This document shows, piece after piece, positions 53,027 through 61,261 of a stretch of 64,000 nucleotides of DNA. The notes below the pieces were generated by a model that worked only from the letters and a program-made list of their open reading frames with translations, was not told where the DNA came from and did not search any database. Each line of letters opens with the position of its first letter. Position 1 is the stretch's first letter. The translations under genes were made by a program, and so were the position numbers. The stretch is from Saprospiraceae bacterium (GTDB lineage Bacteria; Bacteroidota; Bacteroidia; Chitinophagales; Saprospiraceae), in NCBI GenBank assembly GCA_021604865.1, contig BQJU01000035.1, positions 1 through 64,000 on the forward strand, given 5' to 3'.

Positions 53027-53857
53027 TCACGCCACAAAAATATCCTCCCGAAACTGCGGAATAAGCCCCTTCCTCACCGCCTCGTCAAACATGTGTTCTA
53101 CAGCAGCCCGGCCCCTGGTGCCTAGCTCCCGGGTAAAATCATTGACGTACAAGCCAATATGTTGCATCATAACGGTTTCATCCATCTCCTGGGCGTGAGG
53201 GCGGACATAATGCATCGTTTGGGAGGGATTGGCTTGGGCAAAGGTGACACTGCGTTGCATTACCCGGTCGATCTTTTGGCGAATGTCTTTTGATAGGTTC
53301 CGATTGACGACGATACCGCCTAAAGGGATAGGCATTTGGGTGGTTTCTTCCCAATATTCTCCCAGGTCCCGGATTTTGATCAGGCCTTTTTTGTGATAGG
53401 TAAAACGATTTTCATGGATAATCAATCCCGCATGAACCCTATCGGAAAGCACAGCATCCTCAATGTCGGAAAAGACCATTTCTACTTTGTCTTTTGCCTC
53501 TGGATAGGCAAGACCAAGCAGAAAATTAGCGGTGGTGTATTGTCCGGGAATAGCGATACGGCCGTCATTGATTTGAGCCTCAGTGAGGGGATGTTTGGCA
53601 ATCAATAAAGGGCCGCAATTGTTGCCTAGAGCACTGCCGGCATTGAGCAGTTGGTAGTGATCCTGCAAGTGGGCGTAGGCGTGGTAGCTCAGTTTGGTTA
53701 TATCCAGTTCATGGCGGAAAGCACGGCGGTTGAGGTCTTCCACATCAGCCAAGATAATTTCAAAGTTTAGGCCTTCGGTATCGATTTTTCCATGCACCAT
53801 TGCATCAAAGATGAAAGTGTCATTGGGACAGGGGGAAAAGCCAAGCGATAATTTCAT
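53027..53857 (-). CDS. mqnD: 1,4-dihydroxy-6-naphthoate synthase (menaquinone, futalosine pathway)
   Basis: The 276-residue enzyme converts cyclic dehypoxanthinyl futalosine to 1,4-dihydroxy-6-naphthoate. The N-terminus SLGFSPCPNDTFIFDAMVHG, the DITKLSYHAYAHL element and GCGALLI-like NNCGPLLIAKHPL fit MqnD, as does TTANFLLGLAYPEA followed by GLIIHENRFTYHKKGL, which carries the key His. It indicates that this organism makes menaquinone by the futalosine route rather than the classical men pathway. No other mqn gene is in the window. It converges on the helicase gene with six bases between stops. Confidence 0.93.
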   Translation of the reverse strand: MKLSLGFSPCPNDTFIFDAMVHGKIDTEGLNFEIILADVEDLNRRAFRHELDITKLSYHAYAHLQDHYQLLNAGSALGNNCGPLLIAKHPLTEAQINDGRIAIPGQYTTANFLLGLAYPEAKDKVEMVFSDIEDAVLSDRVHAGLIIHENRFTYHKKGLIKIRDLGEYWEETTQMPIPLGGIVVNRNLSKDIRQKIDRVMQRSVTFAQANPSQTMHYVRPHAQEMDETVMMQHIGLYVNDFTRELGTRGRAAVEHMFDEAVRKGLIPQFREDIFVA

Positions 53858-53888
53858 ACTTTTGTGATTTTATGGACAGGAGTCAGCG

Positions 53889-53928
53889 GTCAGGAGTCAG
53901 GTCGACATCGTTCAACCTGACTCCTGAC
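53889..53928. repeat. inverted repeat built of CAGGAGTCAGG units
   Basis: GTCAGGAGTCAGGT (53889-53902) is the exact reverse complement of ACCTGACTCCTGAC (53915-53928), and further GGAGTCAG/CTGACTCC units flank it. It occupies the mqnD/rluA divergent spacer. Confidence 0.8.
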
Positions 53929-53951
53929 TCCTGACCCCTACAACCTTTGTT

Positions 53952-54641
53952 ATGGACAATATTCAGGTTTTATTCGAAGATAATCATCTCATAGCCATAA
54001 ACAAACCGGCAGGCTGGCTTGTTCAGGGTGATGCCACAGGTGATGCGCCTATCAGTGACTGGGTTAAAGGTTACATCAAACAACGCTACAAAAAGCCAGG
54101 CGATGTCTTTCTAGGAGTCATCCACCGTTTGGACCGTCCAGTGAGTGGCGTAGTGGTGTTTGCCCGTACAAGTAAGGCACTCACACGTATGAATCAATTA
54201 TTTAAAGACCGGGAGGTTGAAAAAAAATATTGGGCCATTACCGGCGAAAGACCCAATCCGATAGAAGGCTCCTTAACCCATTTTTTGCTGAAAGATAAAA
54301 CGAAAAATAAAGCCAAAGCGCTGGATCGCATTAGCAATCGTTCTGCTGAGGCCAAAGAATCGACGCTCAATTATAAAGTGATCGGCGTAATTGGTGATCA
54401 TCACCTGGTGGAAGTACATCCCATTACCGGTCGGCCCCACCAGATTCGGGTGCAATTGGCGAAAATGGGCTGGGCTATCCGCGGCGACCTGAAATATGGT
54501 TTTCACAAAGCCAATCCCGATGGTTCGATTTTTCTGCATTGTCGTTCCTTGAGTTTTATCCACCCTGTGAAAAAGGAGCCGGTTACCATTGTTGCTGATC
54601 CACCAGATTTGCAAAATTGGAAGATGTTTGATGTGGTTTAG
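53952..54641 (+). CDS. RluA-family pseudouridine synthase
   Basis: The 229-residue enzyme isomerises uridine in rRNA or tRNA. HRLDRPVSG contains the catalytic Asp at residue 61, followed by KKYWAIT and TGRPHQIRVQLAKMGWAIRGD, which are RluA family motifs. An S4 RNA-binding domain is absent, as in the short RluA/TruC-like members. The target base cannot be decided from sequence. It is divergent from mqnD across a palindromic repeat. Confidence 0.9.
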   Translation: MDNIQVLFEDNHLIAINKPAGWLVQGDATGDAPISDWVKGYIKQRYKKPGDVFLGVIHRLDRPVSGVVVFARTSKALTRMNQLFKDREVEKKYWAITGERPNPIEGSLTHFLLKDKTKNKAKALDRISNRSAEAKESTLNYKVIGVIGDHHLVEVHPITGRPHQIRVQLAKMGWAIRGDLKYGFHKANPDGSIFLHCRSLSFIHPVKKEPVTIVADPPDLQNWKMFDVV

Positions 54642-54653
54642 AGGGCAACCTTA

Positions 54654-54763
54654 TACTTGCGCTGAAGCTTTCTCCGAGCGTCTGCGCGAAAGGTTTCGAC
54701 GACGGCGCGCGGCCGTAGCCTTTGGCGAAGGACTCAGCATAAGAGCATGGGCTGCAAAGGATC
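54654..54763. repeat. GC-rich mosaic repeat, copy 2
   Basis: ATACTTGCGCTGAAGCTTTC, GCGTCTG and GGCTGCAAAGGATC (54750-54763) match the copy at 34281-34372, and the middle contains GACGGCGCGCGGCCGTAGCC, which can fold. It begins 12 bases after the rluA-type gene. Confidence 0.7.
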
Positions 54764-54902
54764 ACTTTTTCCCACCGCCCTGGCCACCCGCACCATCAAA
54801 TGTTGTTGCCTTGAAATGAATTGGGGTGATGACATTCCGTGCAAAGCATGCCATTAAATTTTTTGTATACAACACGGGTGACCCCATTCGCAACAAATTA
54901 TC

Positions 54903-54932
54903 TTGCAGGTAGCCTAAGCTTTTGTAACTTTG
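54903..54932 (+). promoter_or_regulatory. near-ideal Bacteroidota promoter for the LytS-type kinase
   Basis: TTG (54903-54905), a 19-base spacer, then TAACTTTG (54925-54932) fit the -33/-7 consensus. The transcript would start about at 54938, which is at the first ATG (54937). Confidence 0.75.
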
Positions 54933-54936
54933 AAAT

Positions 54937-56052
54937 ATGCGTATTGCACCAAATTTTACGAAAGTTTCTTTTGCGCCATTTTTAAGCAAGATGGCCATTA
55001 TAAGCATCTGGTTACTTATTGCGCTTGTGTCAACGACGGCACTTTATTATCAGCTCAAATCGGGTGTAGCTGCGCCTCCCTGGCTCAATATCTTTGTGGT
55101 CAAACTGGCAGTATGGGGTTTTTGGGGGATTTATGCCCTGCTAATCTTTCGTTTTGCCCGCCGATTTCGCCTGAACAGAGACCAACCGATATTGACCGGT
55201 TTATTGCACCTGTTTTTTTGTCTTTTTTCCATTTCAGTGCAGGTTTTATTTTATGCTTTAATCGCTTATGGGATCGGTCTTGGCGCTTTTAAAGAAATGG
55301 GTTTACTAGCCAGCTTTAAGGCGCTGTTTGTGGGATTGTTTGAATGGTATTTTATCATTTATTTGTCGATTGTTTTGGTGACTTATGCTTTTGATTATTA
55401 CCAGAAATTCCGAAAACAGGAGCTCCAGGCTTTACATCTGGAAACCCAATTGGTGCAAGCTCAATTGCAAGCCTTAAAGATGCAATTACAGCCACATTTT
55501 CTGTTTAATACGTTAAATACCATTGCTTCGCTGGTCAGACAAGAACGCAGTAAAATGGCGATTGAAATGCTTTCGGGCTTGAGTGAATTACTGCGCATAA
55601 CGCTTTCGCAAAAGGATCAACAACAAATATCTCTAGAATCGGAATTGGCCTTCATCCGCCGGTATCTGGAATTGGAAAAGAAGCGGTTTGGTGACAAAAT
55701 CCAGATAGAAATGCAGGTAGCACCGGAAGCCCTTGATGCTTCTGTCCCCAATTTTTTATTACAACCCATTGTAGAAAATGCCATTTATCATGGTCTTTCA
55801 AAAAAGATATCAGCCCGAAAACTGATGATTAAGGTGCAAAAAACTGGCGAAAAACTCCTCTTGAAAGTTTATAATGATGGGAATGGTCTCGCCCCTGGAT
55901 TTGACCTGACATTTAGTAATGGCATTGGCTTGAGCAGCACGCTGGAGCGACTGGGACAACAGTTTGAAGATCATTTTCAGTTTTCTTTAAACAACCACGC
56001 TGACGGTGTTGAAGTGATGATTGAAATACCTTATATCCCTTATGGAAAATAA
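54937..56052 (+). CDS. LytS/YehU-type sensor histidine kinase
   Basis: This 371-residue inner-membrane kinase has four hydrophobic helices (about 20-40, 53-72, 88-112 and 133-152), a short coiled coil, and a His_kinase domain with the phospho-acceptor H187 in LQPHFLFNTLNTI. A HATPase follows, with NAIYHGL and NGIGLSSTLERL. It passes signals to the LytTR regulator that overlaps its end. The strong promoter at 54903-54932 predicts a transcript start at the first ATG, so either the mRNA is leaderless or translation begins at the ATG at 54991 (residue 19, just before helix 1). Confidence 0.9.
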   Translation: MRIAPNFTKVSFAPFLSKMAIISIWLLIALVSTTALYYQLKSGVAAPPWLNIFVVKLAVWGFWGIYALLIFRFARRFRLNRDQPILTGLLHLFFCLFSISVQVLFYALIAYGIGLGAFKEMGLLASFKALFVGLFEWYFIIYLSIVLVTYAFDYYQKFRKQELQALHLETQLVQAQLQALKMQLQPHFLFNTLNTIASLVRQERSKMAIEMLSGLSELLRITLSQKDQQQISLESELAFIRRYLELEKKRFGDKIQIEMQVAPEALDASVPNFLLQPIVENAIYHGLSKKISARKLMIKVQKTGEKLLLKVYNDGNGLAPGFDLTFSNGIGLSSTLERLGQQFEDHFQFSLNNHADGVEVMIEIPYIPYGK

Positions 56053-56815
56053 AATTTCCGCACTAATTATTGACGATGAGGAACATGCAAGAACCAATCT
56101 GCGCATGTTGCTGGCCAATTATCCAAACATTCAGCTGCTAGGGGAGTGCCCAGATGGCATTGCTGCCATCCAAACGATAAAGTCTACACAACCACAATTG
56201 ATTTTTTTGGATATTCAAATGCCGGAACTGGATGGCTTTGCCGTATTACGACGCATTCCTGAAAATGTACAGCCCTACGTCATTTTTACTACTGCTTTCA
56301 ATGAATATGCCATTCGTGCCTTTGAAGTGAATGCTGTTGATTATTTGCTCAAACCTTTTGACGATCAGCGCTTTGGTCAGGCTGTGCAAAGGGCTGTTAC
56401 CCGAATACGGCAAGCAGATGACTGGGAGATGAAAACCCGGCTGGCGCAATTGCAGCAATTTTTGGAAGGTGAAAAAACGGAATGCTTTTTGCAAAAGCTG
56501 GCGTTTCGGGCCAACAATAAAATTCGCTTTATTTCCGTGACGGACATCCATTGGATTGAGGCCGACAATCAATATGTCAAAATACATACCAGCCAGCATA
56601 CCCCGATACTTCGCCAATCTTTGACTGCACTGGATAAACAACTTGATCCTGCTGGTTTTTACCGCACCCACCGTTCTGCCATCGTAAATATCGAAGCCAT
56701 TCGTGAAATTGAGCCTTATTTCAAAGGAGATTATGTGATCACACTGCATTCGGGAGTGAAAGTGAAATTGTCTAGAAGTCGGGTGGAGGGATTGCGGCGA
56801 TTGTTGAATTGGTAG
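56042..56815 (+). CDS. LytTR-type response regulator
   Basis: The 257-residue regulator has a receiver with acidic pocket DDEE, phosphorylated Asp57 in IFLDIQMPELDG and Lys in DYLLKPFDD. A C-terminal LytTR DNA-binding domain (about 155-255) reads WIEADNQYVKIHT and FYRTHRSAIVNI...IREIEPYFKGDY...LSRSRV. The ATG at 56042 overlaps the last 11 bases of the kinase gene, so the pair is translationally coupled. The target genes are unknown; LytTR systems often control envelope or exopolysaccharide genes. Confidence 0.92.
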   Translation: MENKISALIIDDEEHARTNLRMLLANYPNIQLLGECPDGIAAIQTIKSTQPQLIFLDIQMPELDGFAVLRRIPENVQPYVIFTTAFNEYAIRAFEVNAVDYLLKPFDDQRFGQAVQRAVTRIRQADDWEMKTRLAQLQQFLEGEKTECFLQKLAFRANNKIRFISVTDIHWIEADNQYVKIHTSQHTPILRQSLTALDKQLDPAGFYRTHRSAIVNIEAIREIEPYFKGDYVITLHSGVKVKLSRSRVEGLRRLLNW

Positions 56816-56961
56816 GTAGATTTTAGATCACTTGACTGTCAGACCTGTATCTCATTCCTCTTCCACAACACTCTGCCTCCATTCACCACAAATCACTGGA
56901 AAGAAACCCGCATTGCCTGCACTTTTGCATTGTGAGTTTAATTAATTCTTTTAAAATTAGG

Positions 56962-57390
56962 ATGATGAAAAACGGAATTCTTGTATTAATGGCTTTGGGT
57001 TTTACGACCCTGAAAAGTGCAGCTCAAATGGCAAATCAGGATATCACAGAGGTAGTGACACAATTTGTCGAAGCAGGTGATGCCCAGGATGTTAAATCCC
57101 TGGAAAAAGTGATCCATGATAGCTACCGGATTGTATGGAATGATTTGAATGAAAAGGCAGTTAAGGTAGTAGATCGGGCCACTTATTTACAGCTCATAGG
57201 GGCCAAAAAGTTTGGCGGTGATGTTCGCGAAATTCACATTGAGAGTATTGCTATGCGCAATGAAGTTAATGCCGTGGTTCGGGTGAGCTTGGTGGGCAAA
57301 AAAGCGGATTTTTGGTCTTTTTTGAGTCTGATAAAAGTGGGAGGTAAATGGCTGATCGTGGAAGATATGATCGATGCGAAGTTTAAATAA
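56962..57390 (+). CDS. exported NTF2-like (putative lumazine-binding type) protein
   Basis: This is a 142-residue protein with a signal peptide (ending SAAQ) and an NTF2/SnoaL-type fold: a helical start (EVVTQFVEAGDAQDVKSLEKVIHDSYRIVW) followed by alternating strands (VNAVVRVSLVGKK, DFWSFLSLIKVGGKWLIVEDM). Families of this fold bind small ligands or act as isomerases; no catalytic residues can be assigned. The ATG at 56962 (MMKNGIL) is chosen as the signal peptide start. It converges on the DUF2141 gene with seven bases between. Confidence 0.75.
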   Translation: MMKNGILVLMALGFTTLKSAAQMANQDITEVVTQFVEAGDAQDVKSLEKVIHDSYRIVWNDLNEKAVKVVDRATYLQLIGAKKFGGDVREIHIESIAMRNEVNAVVRVSLVGKKADFWSFLSLIKVGGKWLIVEDMIDAKFK

Positions 57391-57397
57391 TTGGGCA

Positions 57398-57814
57398 CTA
57401 CTTTAATTTTATGACCAGCTTTTTATCGGCATTAACTACAATTCGGGCCTCAGCGAAAGTTGGGGCCCGAAACCATATTTTGGGGTTGTTGGAAAAGCCA
57501 TAATCTTCCTTTGGAGCACCAAAAAAGTTAGTGTCCATTTCTCCGTTATCGTTAGCATCATGGAACAGGGAGATGGCATATTGTCCTTGTGGTAAATCCG
57601 AAAACTGGATGGTGACTTTATCTGCATCCACTGCAGTAATATTTGAGCGAAAAATATGGTCATCGTCCAGAAAATTGGTTTCCTGATTGTATACGGCGAC
57701 GTAAACTTTTCCTTTGTGGGCCTTAAATTTGCCAATTTCTACCGTCAGATTGTATTGGGCAAATCCGCAGATGACTGCTAGGAATTGTAGAACTATTAAG
57801 AGTGTTAATCGCAT
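57398..57814 (-). CDS. exported DUF2141 protein
   Basis: The 138-residue protein has a signal peptide (ending GFAQ) and the DUF2141 beta-sandwich: GKFKAHKGKVYVAVYNQETNF, IQFSDLPQGQYAISLFHDANDNGEMDTNF and GAPKEDYGFSNNPK. The DANDNGEMD segment is calcium-site-like. The function of the family is unknown; members are periplasmic or secreted. The ATG at 57814 begins the signal peptide, so the longer frame is not used. Confidence 0.85.
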   Translation of the reverse strand: MRLTLLIVLQFLAVICGFAQYNLTVEIGKFKAHKGKVYVAVYNQETNFLDDDHIFRSNITAVDADKVTIQFSDLPQGQYAISLFHDANDNGEMDTNFFGAPKEDYGFSNNPKIWFRAPTFAEARIVVNADKKLVIKLK

Positions 57815-57889
57815 TGTTTTTTTTTGAAAAGAGACCGCTTTGTTGCCAATCGATTTGTTATCAGATCGTTGCACTGTCAGATCGCTTTG

Positions 57890-58987
57890 CTACCAGACAA
57901 TATTTTTATAGAAACGTAGTAATCGTTGTTCTTCTTGTGCCCAGTTTAGGGTTTTTGCAGCTTGATGACAATTATGCTGTAGTTTTTGGTAGAGATCCGG
58001 GTGTTGCAATAAGTGCTGTATGAGTTGAGCGATATAGGTTGCCTCCAGGCGGTCGGCTAATAGGAAGACCTCGTATTGGTCTTGCAGGTTGCGGTATTCC
58101 GGAAAGTCCATGTGTAGCGATGGAATGCCGGCCTGAATATAATCGAATGCTTTGTTGGCTAGAGAGTAGTAGTAGCTTAAGCCGTTGTTTTCCAATAGGT
58201 TGAGACCGATGTAGGCTTGTTTTGTTAAAGATTTCAACTCCTCTGGTCGTATGTATCCCAGAAATTTCACTCGGTCCGTTAGTTTTAAGTCTTCAGTCAT
58301 TTGCCGCAAGGCTTCAGAAAGATCGCCCTCGCCAGCCAACCATAATTCTACATTTGGGAGGTATTGCATTGCCTGTATCGTTACCTCCAGACCACGTCCT
58401 TCGTTGAGGGCACCCTGATAGAGCAAGACTTTGATTTCCTTTGAGGAATTAACCGCATGCTGTGGAGATGCATGAGGTACATTACGGATTACGGTAAAAG
58501 GAATCCCATATTGCTTTTCAAATAATTGTGCCAACTGATCGCCAACGGTGTAGGCGTATTTTAAACGGGGAATAATCAATCGGGCAAGTGCTGCCCAAAT
58601 TCGCTGTATCCAGGGCCGACGTACAACTTCAGGGGTTTCGGTGAAATATTCATGAGCATCATATACGCAGATTTTACCTTTCAGCTTGCTGGTGAAATAA
58701 CCAGGGCCCAATGTATCCAAATCGATCGCACAAATCAGGTCATAGGGCGTAACCAATAGGTAAAAAAACAAACGCAAGTTGTACTCCAGATAAAACCATT
58801 TTCCCTTCTGAAAAAAACAGGACAAACGTCGTTGATCAAAAGCTAAACTGGGCAGGGTGGGGGAGTTGTGTTTTTTACGTCCTACCAATCGCACCTGGTA
58901 TCCGGCTTTTGTTAAGCTGTTACAAATCCTGATCATACGCTGGTCATAGACGAGGTCGTTGGTAACGGTACAGATAATTTTTTTCAT
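57890..58987 (-). CDS. glycosyltransferase (GT4-like)
   Basis: The 365-residue GT-B fold enzyme has an N-terminal domain with VTNDLVYDQRMIRICNSLTKAGY and a DAHEYF motif. The C-terminal donor-binding domain has LLYQGALNEGRGLEVTIQAMQ, VELWLAGEGDL, VKFLGYIRPEEL and a late Glu-containing SLANKAFDYIQAGIPSL. It would transfer a sugar from a nucleotide donor, probably in polysaccharide or glycoconjugate synthesis. The ATG at 58987 overlaps the recQ stop as ATGA, so the two genes are translationally coupled although functionally unrelated. Confidence 0.87.
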   Translation of the reverse strand: MKKIICTVTNDLVYDQRMIRICNSLTKAGYQVRLVGRKKHNSPTLPSLAFDQRRLSCFFQKGKWFYLEYNLRLFFYLLVTPYDLICAIDLDTLGPGYFTSKLKGKICVYDAHEYFTETPEVVRRPWIQRIWAALARLIIPRLKYAYTVGDQLAQLFEKQYGIPFTVIRNVPHASPQHAVNSSKEIKVLLYQGALNEGRGLEVTIQAMQYLPNVELWLAGEGDLSEALRQMTEDLKLTDRVKFLGYIRPEELKSLTKQAYIGLNLLENNGLSYYYSLANKAFDYIQAGIPSLHMDFPEYRNLQDQYEVFLLADRLEATYIAQLIQHLLQHPDLYQKLQHNCHQAAKTLNWAQEEQRLLRFYKNIVW

Positions 58988-60897
58988 GCCTCCACCTCTT
59001 TCCAAAGAAATCTATCATTCTGTTTGATTATAAAACCTTCATCCTCCAGGTATTCGATGGTTTTTAATACCTGATGTTCCCGTTTGGGGTGAAAGGATTT
59101 GACCAGTTCTTCCAATTGTAAATGTTCTTTGGTCAGCAATTTGCGGATTTTGGTTTTATAGACCTCAAAAGTATCCTGGTCGACATCGGATTTTGTGCGT
59201 CCGGTACAAACATCGCAGATGCCGCAGATTTCGGCATCAGATTGGCCAAAATATCGAAGCAATTGTTGGCTACGGCAAATGGGATTTTCCGCATAGGCAA
59301 TGGCTGCCTGAATACGGGCCAGATGGCCTTTTTTTCTAAATTCGTATAAACGATGATCAAGGGAAAGGTTTTCGGCGTCCACCCTTTCTTTACAAAAGAT
59401 GATTTGTGGTTTGTCTTTTTGTGGTTGATAGTTGATGATGCCTTCCTGTTGTAACAATTCCAGTGATTTGCGTAGTTCTCCAACGGGCATTTTTAAGAAA
59501 TTTGCCAATTGTTTTTCCCGTATGTTGATAAAATGTTGGAATGCTCCCTGATAGGTACGCAGGATGGTTTTGATGATGAGATCCATCTTGGGGTGCCGCA
59601 GTTGGTAATCGTATAATTCATCTTTACTCACCAATATTTTCAAGGAGGAAGGAATAAATATGGCATCTGTCATTACAAGCCATTCCGATTGCTCCAATAT
59701 TTTTAAACTATTGTGTACCGTAACCGGGCTGAGTTGGAAATTTTGACAAAATTCGATTAAATCAAAATCGAAAGCTCCACCAGCTCCCGCTCCAATGGCC
59801 AATTGGAAATAACTGCCCAATGCCCGATACACCTGTCGGATTTCAGCAAGTGCAGGAAAGGAACGCTCATAGTTTTTCTCCAGGTTGAGGCGGTCACTTT
59901 GGTTGTATAACAATACGGCATAAGCCTTTTTACCATCCCGTCCTGCCCGTCCTGCTTCCTGGAAATAAGCCTCCAGGCTATCTGGTAGTCCCATGTGTAC
60001 AACTAGCCGGACATCCGCTTTGTCGATGCCCATACCAAAGGCATTGGTGCTCACTACGACCCTGGTTTTTCCTTTTATCCAATCTTCCTGGCGGCTTGTC
60101 CGTTGGTCCGGGTCGAGACCGGCATGGTAAAAGTCGGCCCGGATCCGGGACCGTAGCAGTAGTTGTGCCAGGTCCTTGGTTTTGCGTCGGTTGCGTACAT
60201 AGATGACTGCGGATCCTTGGACCCGCCGGAGGATGTCTAATAGTTTGGCTTCTTTATTTTCTTCTGCTAAAACGGCATAAGCCAGATTGTCTCTTGCAAA
60301 GCTTTTCTCAAATACCTGTCCTTTTTTAAATTCAAGCTTTTGTTGTATATCTTCCACCACTTCTTTGGTAGCGGTAGCTGTGACGGCAATGATTGGCGTA
60401 TCGGGCACCAGTTCCCGTAGTTTAACAATATCGTGATAAGCTGGCCGAAAATCATAACCCCATTGGGAAATACAATGTGCTTCGTCAACTGCGATCAGGT
60501 TGACATTCATCCTTTTGATACGTTCCTGCACCAATTCGGAATTCAATCGCTCAGGGGAAAGGTAGAGGAATTTTAAATGTCCATGTGCCGCATTATCGAG
60601 TGTGCGGTCAATATCGCGGTAGGGCATACCCGAAAATATGGCGGCGGCTTTGATTTTGCGTTTTTGAAGATTCTCAACCTGGTCTTTCATCAAGGCGATC
60701 AGTGGAGAAATAACCAGGCAAATGCCTTCCTTGCACAAGGCCGGTACCTGGAAACAGATAGATTTTCCTCCTCCGGTAGGCATCAAAGCCAGGGTGTCAT
60801 TTCCTTCCAGAACGGAATGGATAATCGGTTCCTGCAATGGCCGGAATTCGCTATATCCCCAATATTTCTGTAAAATATCGATTGGTCTGGTCTCCAT
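58984..60897 (-). CDS. RecQ-family ATP-dependent DNA helicase (short, no HRDC)
   Basis: This 637-residue helicase has Walker A GGGKS at 42-46, DEAH at 138-141, motif VI AYFQEAGRAGRDG and C-terminal zinc cysteines in ICGICDVC. The RQC-like winged helices continue to the end, but no HRDC domain is seen, unlike the RecQ at 16047-18176. This second type is widespread in Bacteroidota, and its precise role beside RecQ is unclear. Its stop is overlapped by the glycosyltransferase start (ATGA). Confidence 0.9.
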   Translation of the reverse strand: METRPIDILQKYWGYSEFRPLQEPIIHSVLEGNDTLALMPTGGGKSICFQVPALCKEGICLVISPLIALMKDQVENLQKRKIKAAAIFSGMPYRDIDRTLDNAAHGHLKFLYLSPERLNSELVQERIKRMNVNLIAVDEAHCISQWGYDFRPAYHDIVKLRELVPDTPIIAVTATATKEVVEDIQQKLEFKKGQVFEKSFARDNLAYAVLAEENKEAKLLDILRRVQGSAVIYVRNRRKTKDLAQLLLRSRIRADFYHAGLDPDQRTSRQEDWIKGKTRVVVSTNAFGMGIDKADVRLVVHMGLPDSLEAYFQEAGRAGRDGKKAYAVLLYNQSDRLNLEKNYERSFPALAEIRQVYRALGSYFQLAIGAGAGGAFDFDLIEFCQNFQLSPVTVHNSLKILEQSEWLVMTDAIFIPSSLKILVSKDELYDYQLRHPKMDLIIKTILRTYQGAFQHFINIREKQLANFLKMPVGELRKSLELLQQEGIINYQPQKDKPQIIFCKERVDAENLSLDHRLYEFRKKGHLARIQAAIAYAENPICRSQQLLRYFGQSDAEICGICDVCTGRTKSDVDQDTFEVYKTKIRKLLTKEHLQLEELVKSFHPKREHQVLKTIEYLEDEGFIIKQNDRFLWKEVEA

Positions 60898-61261
60898 GAT
60901 TACTCAGCTGCAGTGGATTTTTGCGAAGTTAGGGGTGTTCGATGAAATATGCGCACTATCAATGGGTAATTTTTGAACTAGTAAATATTTTATAACTGAG
61001 GGGTAGGTGTAAATAGGTATATTTTTGTCTGTCGGACAATTATTTATTCACAGCAGAGGCGCTAAGAACGCAGAGGTTTCGCAGCGTAAAAATGGGAGGT
61101 GTTTATTCTGTTCCCCAAAAGCTCAACAAAATGGGGGTAATCTAATGATGCGTAACGCCGCGTCGACAAAACTTCTCAAAAAAAAGAAGCGGAACCATAT
61201 TGGCTCCGCCTCCGAAATAACTCAAATCGTTTTATTTATAAATCTTAAAGATTATTCAAAT
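60898..61261. other. intergenic region between leuB and the second recQ
   Basis: It contains a CAGCAGAGGCGCTAAGAACG segment near 61050-61070, like the GCAGAGGCGC dispersed repeats common in environmental genomes, and the leuB terminator at 61178-61209. No gene is supported. Confidence 0.4.
61178..61209 (-). terminator. rho-independent terminator after leuB
   Basis: GCGGAACC (61189-61196) pairs with GGCTCCGC (61202-61209) with one mismatch; on the minus strand the stem is followed by TTCTTTTTTTT (61188 to 61178). Confidence 0.85.
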
